Made by a program: the position numbers and the translations under genes
The notes under the pieces: model-generated
The model's database searches: none
Seen by the model: only the letters and a program-made list of their open reading frames with translations
What the model was told of the DNA's origin: nothing
NCBI GenBank assembly: GCA_963664285.2
Contig: CAXXNX010000060.1
Coordinates: forward strand, 37,229 to 101,228
Direction of reading: 5' to 3'
DNA from: JAJCYL01 sp963664285
GTDB lineage: Bacteria; Bacteroidota; Bacteroidia; Cytophagales; Cyclobacteriaceae
Length of the DNA: 64,000 bases
Shown here: positions 20,030-28,371 of the stretch, in pieces
How the letters are laid out: the number at the start of each line of letters is the position of its first letter
Position numbering within the stretch: position 1 is the first letter of the stretch

Positions 20030-20055
20030 AGGCTACGTTACCGTAGCCTTTTTTT
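20030..20055 (+). terminator. Rho-independent terminator, probably originally of the DoxX gene
   Basis: AGGCTACG-TTA-CCGTAGCCT with a perfect 8-9 bp stem followed by seven T. It is now about 590 nt downstream of the DoxX stop because the IS200 element lies between them. The rest of 19985-20310 contains no gene, only a short direct repeat of a CAGGTC-type motif near 20188-20210. Confidence 0.7.
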
Positions 20056-20310
20056 ATTTCCTCTGGATGACTGAAACTCATAGGGACCTTAAAACCAGCT
20101 TGGTACAACAACAAAGTAAAGCCTGACATCTTCAACATTAAGTTTGTCCCTTATTCGAAAAGACTATAACTACCACCCCGCCTGAACCTCGTCAGGTCCA
20201 GGTCAGGCAGACTCTTCCCTTTCATAAATCTTTTTTTAGATATCTCCATCATTTGTCTAATTGATTCCGCCAGATTACCATCGCCTCTCAATCTTCGTCC
20301 CCATTCCGTG

Positions 20311-21212
20311 TCATTTCACTTTTCCACCATGCAGCGTTGTTACCAGGTTCCAAACTTTATTGGCCCTGTCGGGAAAGTTCTTAAAAAGCCAATCTCGGAA
20401 TAGAGTACTCACTGAACCGTTTAATCTTACCACATTGTATCCGGCACTAACTGCGCCATTATCTGCTGCTTTTCTAACGATATCTGATATTTCGTGATTG
20501 TTGAGACCGGGGATAATTGGAGCAACCATCACGCCTACCGGAATTCCGGCTTCCGATAACTTTTTGATCGTTTCCATTCTTTTGGATGCCGTCGCCGTTC
20601 GTGGTTCCATAATGGATCTCAGCTTTTCTTCAAAAGTTGTTACAGATATGTGAACGGTAATCAAATTTAACTTTGCTAATTCTGAGAGAATATCGATATC
20701 ACGGGTGATCAGACTGTTTTTTGTGATCATCCCCACTGGGTTCCGGTAATTTCAGGAGGATCTCCAGTATTCCCCTGGTTAATCGATATTTCTTCTCCAA
20801 AGGCTGATAACAATCCGTGTTGCCAGAGAGCGTGATCACAGCCGGCTTCCAATAACTGGACAGGAGCTTTTTCTCCAGTAATTGAGGCGCTTTCGGTTTC
20901 ACAACAATCTTGGTTTCAAAATCGAGGCCAGCGCTGAATCCCCAATACTGGTGTGCATTTCTGGCGTAGCAGTAGATACATCCATGCTCGTAACCTTGGT
21001 AAGGGTTAATGGAATTGACCCAACCTAAATCCGGACTATCATTCCTACTGATAATATTTTTAGGATTTTCGAAAAATAATTCGGTAGATGGCTTTTTTTC
21101 AATGAACGCCTCATCCAGGCCTTCAATATGCTCAAATACATATTCTTTCGCCGAAAATGGGTTTTTAGTGTTTATCTGCGCTCCCTTGGCCCTTTATATA
21201 GCCTCGCTCCAT
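20311..21212 (-). pseudogene. Radical SAM protein (PA0069/spore photoproduct lyase-like group), degraded
   Basis: Reconstructed from the start MERGYIKGQG (21212) through NPFSAKEYVFEHIEGLDEAF, SINPYQG, EHGCIYCYARNAHQYWGF, the block KPAVITLSGNTDCYQPLEKK, and MITKNSLITRDIDILSELA to the stop at 20311. Intact homologues have the CxxxCxxC cluster motif as GCEHGCIYC. Here the first Cys codon TGC has become TAC (Tyr), removing an iron-sulfur ligand. Frame breaks lie near 21185 (an extra G in CAAGGGAGCG) and near 20745. Together these make it a clear pseudogene. Confidence 0.8.
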
Positions 21213-21380
21213 TCAGCTAATATAAATAGTATTACTAATATATTTAGTATAATTGAAACAAAAAACAGCCGGCTTGGGGAACCGGCTGATATTAGTGGTA
21301 GGAATGAATTTGGGTTAGCGTATTTTAAAAATACACTATTGTAAATATAGACCTTTAGGTGACTATTACAAATATGCACC

Positions 21381-21540
21381 TCACTCCTCTCGTAGTCCAT
21401 TCACAGGATTTGAAGTAGCTGCTTTTATGGTTTGCGTACTTATGGTGGAAACAGCAATTAAGACCGAAATCACTCCGGCAGCCAGAAAGGGAACTATACC
21501 CAAATCAATCCTGTAGGAATATCCCTCTAACCAGTCAGAA
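21381..21540 (-). pseudogene. C-terminal fragment of an FtsX/MacB-type ABC permease
   Basis: About 50 residues remain: WLEGYSYRIDLGIVPFLAAG, then a last transmembrane helix, then STISTQTIKAATSNPVNGLR and the stop. This is the typical C-terminus of Bacteroidota FtsX-domain permeases. Everything upstream is gone. The break near 21540 joins a serine hydrolase remnant on the opposite strand, with no IS at the junction. Confidence 0.75.
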
Positions 21541-22345
21541 CAGGAAGAAGGAAAAGTTAATCTCAATGATAAAGTAAGGGATGTCGTAACTGAAATCGAA
21601 TTTGAAAATCAATGGGAAGATACTGACCCTGTCCGTGTAGCCCATTTACTGGAACACACCACCGGCTGGGATGACATTCATCTGGTTGAGTATGCACATA
21701 GTAATCCGGATTCGGTCACGGTTAAAGAAGGGCTCGACTTTCATCCACACTCTCGTAAATCAGGGTGGGTTCCCGGCACCCGCATGAGTTATTGTAATGC
21801 CGGTCCACCGGTTGCTGCATACATCGTCAAGAAACTAACCGGTCAAAGCTATGAATACTCTGTGGAAGAAAACTTCTTTCAGCCCATGGGTATGGAGACC
21901 ATGACTTATTTTTTTGTCCGAAGATTATAAGAAATATGGCGCAGTCCTTTACCAGGAAGGAGAGCCCCAGGATTATTGGCACATATTAATTCGCCCTTCG
22001 GGTTCCATTAATGCCTCACCCAGGGATATGGCAAAATTGGTGAAATTTTACCTTGATCGAGCTCTGATAGACAGTGTTCAAGTGATCAGTGAGGGCTTCC
22101 CTTAAAAGAATGGAGACTCCGGCTACAACCACAGGAGCTGCCCCTGGATTGGAAGCTGGTTACGGTCTAAGTAATTATTCCTCATCACACAAAGAATTTG
22201 TTTTTCGATCACACAATGGTGGGGTGAATGGAGGTATTACAGAACTGGCCTACCTTCCTGAATTCGGTTATCGGTCATGCCTTTATGATTAATGCCGGCA
22301 ATGGGGATGCTTTCAATCGCATATCCATACTTATCAGGAATTTTG
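21536..22345 (+). pseudogene. Serine hydrolase (class C beta-lactamase-like) remnant
   Basis: No start codon. The reading opens with EQEEGKVNLNDKVRDVVTEI and continues through LLEHTTGWDDIHL, MSYCNAGPPVAAYIVKKLTG (the YxN motif as YCN), FFQPMGMETMTY, RPSGSINASPRDMAKLV and the HNGGVNGGITELAYLP region. The SxxK nucleophile motif and N-terminus are absent. Frame changes occur near 21910, 22100 and 22280. The 3' end runs directly into the IS1595 remnant at 22346. Confidence 0.8.
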
Positions 22346-22866
22346 GGCTAAGTTCTAAATAACACAGCAATTATTATCTTCGCTATATGATATCAAGTCA
22401 AGAGATCAAAAAATTTATTTGCACAATTTGGCCGATAAGTTCCCAAACCGAATTGTTGGATGAGTTGCTCCAGGAGCAGGAATTACAAGGCAAAGTATTG
22501 ATTGCCGCTCAACAACAAATAGCAGAGAAAAGAAAGAAGAAACCCTGTCCAAATTGCACAAGCGAGAAGGTATATAAGAGGGGCAGACAAAAAGGTGTGC
22601 AGATGTATCAGTGCAATGAATGTAAAAGATGGTACAGTGAAACAACAGGGGACACCTTTGTATGACATCAAGCTTAAATCAAAATGGCAATCTTATCTGC
22701 GCTGCATGGAGCAGGGCATGCCGATAAAAAAGATAGCAAAACAAATCGGAATAAGCATCCAGACAAGCTTCGACTGGCGGCATAAGATATTGAGTTCACT
22801 AAATGAGTTTGTTCCCGAACAGTTATCCTCGGAAGTAGAATGTGATGAATTGGAACTGGCACTTAA
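22346..22866 (+). mobile_element. Left half of an IS1595-type element, cut by IS1380 copy C
   Basis: Begins with the terminal sequence GGCTAAGTTCTAAATAACA, matching the ends of the full copy at 51132-52206. The remaining half of the element is not on the other side of the IS1380, so the IS1380 did not simply insert here: recombination with another IS1380 copy probably removed it. Confidence 0.85.
22387..22866 (+). pseudogene. IS1595-type transposase fragment
   Basis: The N-terminal zinc ribbon (PCPNCTSEKVYKRGRQKG, then QCNECKRWYSETTG) and helix-turn-helix region (GMPIKKIAKQIGISIQTSFD) are present up to ECDELELALN, where IS1380 begins. There is an extra G in ACAGGGGACAC relative to the intact copy, and an altered LFAQLP region near 22425. 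It is truncated before most of the catalytic domain. Confidence 0.85.
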
Positions 22867-22896
22867 CCCGAAAAATTCATAGTAGACAATAAAAAA

Positions 22897-22958
22897 CAGG
22901 CATAAATTGCTTATATTGAGATAGTTAGACAACAAAATAAGCAATTAATTTATGCCTG
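22897..22958 (+). promoter_or_regulatory. Hairpin enclosing the IS1380 transposase start codon
   Basis: The 5' arm CAGGCATAAATTGCTTAT (22897-22914) pairs with ATAAGC (22937-22942) and, after a 4-nt bulge, with AATTTATGCCTG (22947-22958), which contains the ATG at 22952. In an RNA reading in from outside the element, 18 base pairs would bury the start codon. A transcript begun inside the loop would lack the 5' arm. This resembles the read-through protection known in IS10 and IS50. The same sequence is present in each full-length copy (A, C, D, E, F, G). Confidence 0.6.
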
Positions 22959-24268
22959 AATATAAGGAAAAAGATACCGTATTTTATCGAGGAAAACAAG
23001 CTTTTAAATTTGATTTTTCAGCATCAGCGATTAGCTCAGACGGAGCGATATTGTTAAGTGAAAAAGTAGAGAGAAAGACTGGTCTATTAAAAAGCTTCGC
23101 CGCACTGATTCCTGACTATCGAAACCCCTTTTTTATCGAATACACTTATGAAGAAATGCTTCGCCAACGGGTGTTTTTAATGATGCAGGGCTATCAGGAT
23201 TGCAATGACGAACAAAAACTCCGAGAGGATCCGGTGATCCGTAAAGTACTAGATAGCGGATTATGTTCCCAGCCTACTTTAAGTCGATTTGAAAACAAGG
23301 CCGATCGGAGTCTGATCTACCAGATGAGTCAATGGTTTGTAGACCGTTATGTAGAGGAGTTGAAAGAGAAGACTGGTCAAATCATCATTGATGTAGATGG
23401 TACCGATGACCCTACTCATGGATCCCAACAACTCAGTTTGTATAATGGCTATTATGGACAGACTATGTACCATGAGTTGTTCTTTAAGGACGGGAACACC
23501 GGTCAGGTCATTTTACCAGTACTACGTCCGGGCAATTGTCACTCCAACAAATGGTTTGTGGCCTTATTGAAAAGGATTGTCATTAAAATCAGAAAAAAAC
23601 TGCCCTCAGTAAAGATCCTTATTCGAGCGGATAGTGGCTTTTCAGGAGCATCTTTTTATCGGATAGCTAAGCAGTTTGACCTTCAATTTTGTTTAGGTAT
23701 TAGTAGTAATGAAGTTTTAAAGACTTTTACCAAACAGACTATCATTGAAGTAAAAAAGGAATATGCTTCAAAAATCATCAAACATCAAGAGTTTGTTGGC
23801 CCGTTTACTTACCAGGCCAAAAGCTGGGATCGTTCTGAAAAGCTGTACGCCAAAGTGGAGTCTACCGGAAAAGGAATGAATGTCCGTTACTTTGTGAGCA
23901 ACTTTGAAGCGATGACCGCTCAACAGATTTACTTTGATTTTTATGTCAAGCGAGGTGATGCCAGTGAAAATCGAATAAAGGAACTCAAAAACATGACTTA
24001 TTCCGACCGGCTTTCCTGTCATCGCTACTGGGCCAATTTCATGCGTTTAATCATCGCTACCCTCTGTTATGAAATGTTCCGGCAGATTAAATTATTAATT
24101 GCCAAAACAAAACACCACTTTGCTAAACGATGGCAAGTGGACAATATCCGGCTTTACCTGATGAAGGTTGGGGCGTGCCTGAAAGAAAGGAAAAGATCAT
24201 TGACAATACAATTCTCAAGAGCCTTTAGATATCAATACCTGCTGGGCGATTTGCTTACGGTGAACTGA
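22952..24268 (+). CDS. IS1380-family transposase (copy C)
   Basis: 438 aa, complete. IS1380 hallmarks are GYQDCNDEQKLREDPVIRKV near residue 90, IIIDVDGTDDPTHG (first catalytic Asp), ILIRADSGFSG (second Asp) and RGDASENRIKELK (catalytic Glu region). A basic C-terminus ends LLGDLLTVN. Identical in sequence to copies D and F. It starts at the ATG inside the 5' hairpin. Confidence 0.95.
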   Translation: MPEYKEKDTVFYRGKQAFKFDFSASAISSDGAILLSEKVERKTGLLKSFAALIPDYRNPFFIEYTYEEMLRQRVFLMMQGYQDCNDEQKLREDPVIRKVLDSGLCSQPTLSRFENKADRSLIYQMSQWFVDRYVEELKEKTGQIIIDVDGTDDPTHGSQQLSLYNGYYGQTMYHELFFKDGNTGQVILPVLRPGNCHSNKWFVALLKRIVIKIRKKLPSVKILIRADSGFSGASFYRIAKQFDLQFCLGISSNEVLKTFTKQTIIEVKKEYASKIIKHQEFVGPFTYQAKSWDRSEKLYAKVESTGKGMNVRYFVSNFEAMTAQQIYFDFYVKRGDASENRIKELKNMTYSDRLSCHRYWANFMRLIIATLCYEMFRQIKLLIAKTKHHFAKRWQVDNIRLYLMKVGACLKERKRSLTIQFSRAFRYQYLLGDLLTVN

Positions 24269-24487
24269 CCGATCAGTTAAACAGTTTAGTTTAATCAAAA
24301 AAATGTTCTTCCATAAGAACACAATAGAGCTTTGACTGAAAATTGAAAAATTCTAACAAAAAAACGCTCTAATGTCCTTTGAAATCCAGAAACCTGGTTG
24401 ATCTTCAAATTAATACATACACTCCAATCAAAAATAGTTAGCAACCCATTATTAATCCCAAAATTGGTGGCCTATGAATAATGCGGG

Positions 24488-24840
24488 TTAAATGATTCTT
24501 CTTCGATCACCTGATTGGTGAAGAATTGATCGGACTCTAATTCATATATCAATGCATCTTCATGTTTATGTCGAACTGCCTGATGCTTAAGATGATTGAG
24601 ACAATTATTTCTTACAGATGTATATATGAAAGTTTTTATGGTATCTGCATGATCAAAATTTCTTCTTCTCTCCCAAAAACTTACGAAGACATCCTGAACC
24701 AAGTCTTCAACTTCGTTATGGTCATTAATGTATTTATTGCCAAATGCACACAAGGGATTAAAAAATGTTTCAAAAATTTCTTTGAATGCATTTTTATCTC
24801 CTGATTTGAATCGCTCAATAATTTCTTGTTGAAGAGTCAC
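24488..24840 (-). pseudogene. ECF-type RNA polymerase sigma factor, C-terminus removed by IS1380
   Basis: Region 2 is complete: FKSGDKNAFKEIFETFFNPL, then EDLVQDVFVSFWERR, then IKTFIYTSVRNNCLNHLKHQ. The frame ends after EEESFN at the TTAA next to IS1380 copy C, before region 4, so the -35-binding helix-turn-helix is missing. It belongs to the Bacteroidota sigma-70 subfamily normally paired with FecR and SusCD. No partner gene is adjacent. Confidence 0.85.
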
Positions 24841-25049
24841 CCTGGAAAAATCATCAATTTATTTGCAAAATGAAATTTCGTTACGAAAAATGATTGATAT
24901 TTTTCCATATACGCTAGTTTGTTATATATGCAAAATTGAATGCCCTCACCTAGCCCTTCCATCAAACCATTAAATTCAATACATTGGCTCCTTAAGGAGG
25001 GTCAAGTGCTCTCATTTTGCACACGTTCGTTACCCTTTATTGTATACTA

Positions 25050-26291
25050 GTATATAGTTTCCTATATAGTATATCAATAATAAAAGTTCTATCTTAGCAG
25101 TTGGACCAAAAATAGTGAACCCTATGCCATTTGAGAGTAAAAGAGCGAAAATATCATTTACGACAAAGGAACAGCAAACATTGGAGGTTATAAGTAAATC
25201 ACGGGTTGAGGCCAAATCACGGGTTGAAAGGGCGAAAATGCTTCTTGGTTATTGGAAAGGGCAAAGCATCAATTCGATAGCAAAACAACTTGGCACGAAT
25301 CGGCCAAAGGTTGAAAGGACTGTTGATAGGGCAATAGGATACGGTATACTGACCTCTCTGAACGACCTTCCCAGAAAAGGGGCAACCCCAAAGATCACCA
25401 ATGAGGCCAGGGCATGGTTTTTATCGATAGCTTGCACAAAACCAAAAGACTTGGGCATGGCCTCAGAATTTTGGACCTATAATGCATTGGCCAAGTATGT
25501 AAGGGGCAATTGCAAACAGGCGGGCCATCTTTCATTAGGCGAAATACAGAAAGGGACCGTTTCAAAGATACTGTCGAAAAGTGATGTAAAGCCCCACAAA
25601 CTATCTTATTACCTAGAAAAGAAAGACCCTGACTTTGACCGAAAGATGTCCCAGGTATTGCATGTTTATAAAGAAGTGGCACTTTACAAAGCTAACAAAC
25701 CGGAAGGATCAATGATTGCCATCTTGTCCTACGATGAAAAACCTGGAATGCAGGCGATAGAAAATACCGCCACTGACCTAAGCCTCATAGCAGGCAAGCA
25801 CCCAAATTGGGGCAGGGACCATGAATATAAAAGACACGGTACAGTTTCGTTGTTGGCATCAATCGACTTGATTACCGGCAAGATATATGCACGGGTCGAG
25901 GATAGACATAGAAGTAGGGAATTTGTGGAATATTTGAAAGGGCTTGATGAACTCTACCCAGTCAGCTTTAAGATCAAGATAATCTTAGATAATCATTCGG
26001 CCCATATTTCAAAAGAGACAAAAGCATTCCTGAAAACAGTGCCTAATAGGTTTGAATTTGTATTTACACCTGTACATGCTTCCTGGCTAAATCTTATTGA
26101 AGTCTTCTTTAGCAAAATGACCAGGAGCTTTTTAAGGGGGATCCGTGTAAAATCAAAGAAAGAGCTCAAAGACCGGATATTGAAATACATTAATGAAATC
26201 AATGAAATGCCAACAATCTTTAAATGGAAGTGGAAAATGGAAGATTTAACTATCGCGTAATCATTGATATGTTAATTAAGAAACTTAATAC
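25050..26291 (+). mobile_element. IS630-family element (1,242 bp)
   Basis: Bounded by TA dinucleotides (25048-25049 and 26292-26293) within CTAG, the standard IS630 target. Terminal inverted repeats are GTATATAGTTTCCTATAT and (reverse-complemented) GTATTAAGTTTCTTAATT. Same length as the nested copy at 48787. Confidence 0.9.
25115..26260 (+). CDS. IS630-family transposase
   Basis: 381 aa beginning at GTG 25115 (MNPMPFESKRAKISF); an ATG three codons on is an alternative start. N-terminal helix-turn-helix (SINSIAKQLGTNRPKVERTV). DDE catalytic residues in AILSYDEKPGMQAI, KIILDNHSAHISKE and ASWLNLIEVFFSKMTR. The frame is complete, so it may be active. It differs from the 48852 copy at a few residues (for example GTNRP versus GTSRP, and SLIAG versus SPIAG). 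Confidence 0.95.
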   Translation: MNPMPFESKRAKISFTTKEQQTLEVISKSRVEAKSRVERAKMLLGYWKGQSINSIAKQLGTNRPKVERTVDRAIGYGILTSLNDLPRKGATPKITNEARAWFLSIACTKPKDLGMASEFWTYNALAKYVRGNCKQAGHLSLGEIQKGTVSKILSKSDVKPHKLSYYLEKKDPDFDRKMSQVLHVYKEVALYKANKPEGSMIAILSYDEKPGMQAIENTATDLSLIAGKHPNWGRDHEYKRHGTVSLLASIDLITGKIYARVEDRHRSREFVEYLKGLDELYPVSFKIKIILDNHSAHISKETKAFLKTVPNRFEFVFTPVHASWLNLIEVFFSKMTRSFLRGIRVKSKKELKDRILKYINEINEMPTIFKWKWKMEDLTIA

Positions 26292-26759
26292 TAGTGCCAT
26301 TCCCTTCCCATTTGGCTAGAATAAAAAAGAGAAATTGGAACTATTCTGCAAACCAGGATCTAAATTTCAACTCATTCTTAATCCCTTTTCACCCAGGCGG
26401 GTAAGCCGTAAAATAACGGCGGAGTCCTTCGCCAAAGGCTACAGCCGCGGGCGAGAATAAGCGACAGGGCTGTGTTGGCAGCTGATGATGGCCTTGCGGG
26501 CAGTGGGCAGTGTGCGGGCCGCGGGTTATTGATTTTCCAAAGGCTTTCCCGCCTGCCAGAGTACCTCAGTACGGCGGACAGGTTTGTTTCGTTTTTTGGC
26601 CTCAAAAAATGAAAAACAAAACAACACTAGTACTCCGTTATTTTCAATAGATTGCTACTTTTGATTAAGCCGATTTTTCATGCATGAGGCGTTATTTCTC
26701 TCCTAATCAAATTCTTACATCAGAGACAATGTCAAGAGTGTAAAATCGTAGCCACCAGA
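26292..26759. other. Intergenic stretch with a GC-rich, hairpin-rich patch
   Basis: No gene recognised. About 26391-26582 is visibly richer in G+C than the surroundings and contains small hairpins: GCCGT-AAAATA-ACGGC (26406-26421) and CCGCC...GTACCTCAGTAC...GGCGG (26549-26577). A weak AT-rich dyad follows (about 26582-26625). It may be a non-autonomous repeat or foreign remnant; no second copy is present in this window. Confidence 0.4.
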
Positions 26760-27650
26760 TCACCTGTGTGTCTCGTACCTCTTTGCCTCAATCGAACCCT
26801 TTAAAAGTTCCACTTCTTCTTTGGTCAATTTATCCGATTGCAAAACTGCAATCGCCTCCTCCAAATGCTGCTCCGTTCTTATTCCTACAGTGATGGTAGT
26901 CACTTCAGGTCTAATCAATACGTAGTTCATGGCAATTTCTGTGAGGGTTCGGCCGGTCATGGCTTTCATTTGATCTACCAAATGCGCTATCTCCTGTTTG
27001 CTATGTTCCAAACGGTCTTCAATGGGTTTATCTGCCAATAGCCCCTTTGCTAATGCTCCACGAACAACCACCCCGATTTCCTGGTCTCCCAAATATTTAA
27101 GGCACGTTTCTTCAGGCCTCCTGTCCAGTAGACTGTACTGCATCATCACGCTAACCATATTGGATCTAGTAGCCCATTCACGAATCACATTCGGTCTGAT
27201 AGAAGAAATGCCATAGTGTCTGATAACTCCTTTTTCTTTAAGCAGTTCAAAAGCTTCTATGGTTTCATCGATAGGGTCCTCAATTGTACCTCCATGTAAT
27301 TGGTAGAGATCAATATAATCTGTTTGGAGGCGCTTTAGACTTTTTTCAACAGCATCTAAGATGTACTTTTTGCGAGGATTCCAGTCCCAACCGCTACCAT
27401 CAGGTCTCAATTGATTACCCACTTTCGTAGCGATGATTATTTCCTTGCGATTTCCCATGAATGCTTTCCCAACCGTTACTTCATTTTCGCCGTTTTGGTA
27501 AAGGTCTGCCGTATCAAAGTAATTGATCCCCTCATCCAAGGCAGCTCTAAGTAAAATAGTATTTTCCCGATGATCTGATCCCAAAGACATGCAACCAAAG
27601 GAGATTTCACTAACTTCTAAATCAGTTTTTGGAAGACTTCTATAATTCAC
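26760..27650 (-). CDS. Aldo/keto reductase
   Basis: 296 aa soluble NADP(H)-dependent oxidoreductase with a TIM-barrel fold. The catalytic tetrad is visible: Asp and Tyr in NYFDTADLYQNGENE, Lys in IIATKVGN, His in DLYQLHGGTIED. Cofactor-binding C-terminal motifs are ITVGIRTEQHLEEAI and the preceding YVLIRPEV. The length and the ISFGCMSLG opening fit the AKR family of unspecific aldehyde/ketone reductases. Monocistronic. Confidence 0.9.
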   Translation of the reverse strand: MNYRSLPKTDLEVSEISFGCMSLGSDHRENTILLRAALDEGINYFDTADLYQNGENEVTVGKAFMGNRKEIIIATKVGNQLRPDGSGWDWNPRKKYILDAVEKSLKRLQTDYIDLYQLHGGTIEDPIDETIEAFELLKEKGVIRHYGISSIRPNVIREWATRSNMVSVMMQYSLLDRRPEETCLKYLGDQEIGVVVRGALAKGLLADKPIEDRLEHSKQEIAHLVDQMKAMTGRTLTEIAMNYVLIRPEVTTITVGIRTEQHLEEAIAVLQSDKLTKEEVELLKGSIEAKRYETHR

Positions 27651-27770
27651 TTTATAACGGTCTTTTAGTGTTAAATATTTCGAAAGTTAACATCCCTTTA
27701 CCTTTGCCTTGCAGGCAGGCTTTAAGGGGGGACTGATCTCGATGCAGTTGACAAAACAGTAACTGAACCA

Positions 27771-28313
27771 CTATGCACTGAAAGTGCATAGGTTTTTAAA
27801 AATAGGCATAAGAATGAAATTCTTATTCAATTATAAAATTATCACTGCCAGGATCTGTCGGACTACGGTGATGTTCAAGGTATTCATCCACCATTTTGTC
27901 TGTTATATTTCCCGTACTCCAGGCTCCATATCCAACAGCCCAAAAATGCCGACCCCAATATTGTTTCCTAAGCGCAGGAAACTCTTCTTGAATACGACGA
28001 GAAGTTCTGCCTTTCAACCGCTTCACAACGTTACTTATAGAGATGGATGGGGATATTCAATGTGAATATGAACGCGATCTTTGCTCACTACACCTTTCAA
28101 TATTTTGACATCTTCCGATTCACATATTTGGCGTACCAATTCTCTACATCTTTCTTGAATATCTCCTTTCAAAACATCATAGCGATATTTCGTAACCCAT
28201 ACTATATGAGCTGTCAACCACGTAACAGTATGGCTTCCAAGTCGTTGCTTTTCACTCATGAGTTAAATTTACTAAAGTGTGTAGCAACTAAAGTCTTGCA
28301 CTAAAAGTGCATA
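27771..28313 (-). mobile_element. Second IS200-type element with hairpin ends, inactivated
   Basis: CTATGCACT-GAA-AGTGCATAG (27771-27791) and TGCACT-AAA-AGTGCA (28297-28311) are related subterminal hairpins flanking a broken tnpA. The exact boundaries are unknown. Confidence 0.75.
27823..28259 (-). pseudogene. IS200-type TnpA, frameshifted
   Basis: The first part (28259-28035) contains LTAHIVWVTKYRYDVLKGDI and the HUH motif RVHIHIEYPH. The frame is lost near 28040 and continues as VVKRLKGRTSRRIQEEFP, HFWAVGYGAWSTGNIT and the tyrosine helix MVDEYLEHH (28026-27823). A small insertion between HIEYP and SLISNVVKR-like sequence explains the break. It is only distantly related to the 19503 element. 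Confidence 0.85.
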
Positions 28314-28371
28314 GTTTTAACTAACGATTGGGACCAATAAATCGAGATCAACTCTCCCCTTGAGGGGAGAT

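Larger units (their letters stand above)
22867..24487 (+). mobile_element. IS1380-family element, copy C (1,621 bp)
   Basis: Intact element bounded by TTAA on both sides (22863-22866 and 24488-24491). Terminal inverted repeats are CCCGAAAAATTCATAG and CCCGCATTATTCATAG. The flanks belong to different genes (an IS1595 transposase and an ECF sigma factor), so the matching TTAA most likely reflects the shared target preference of two recombined copies rather than one insertion. Confidence 0.9.

Noticed and set aside
23768..24022. An 84-codon antisense open frame recurring unchanged in every full IS1380 copy
   Set aside because: Its repetition only reflects identity of the element copies; it is a shadow of the transposase frame.
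26378..26605. 75-codon open frame in the GC-rich patch
   Set aside because: Low-complexity translation with no motif; long open frames are expected by chance in GC-rich DNA.
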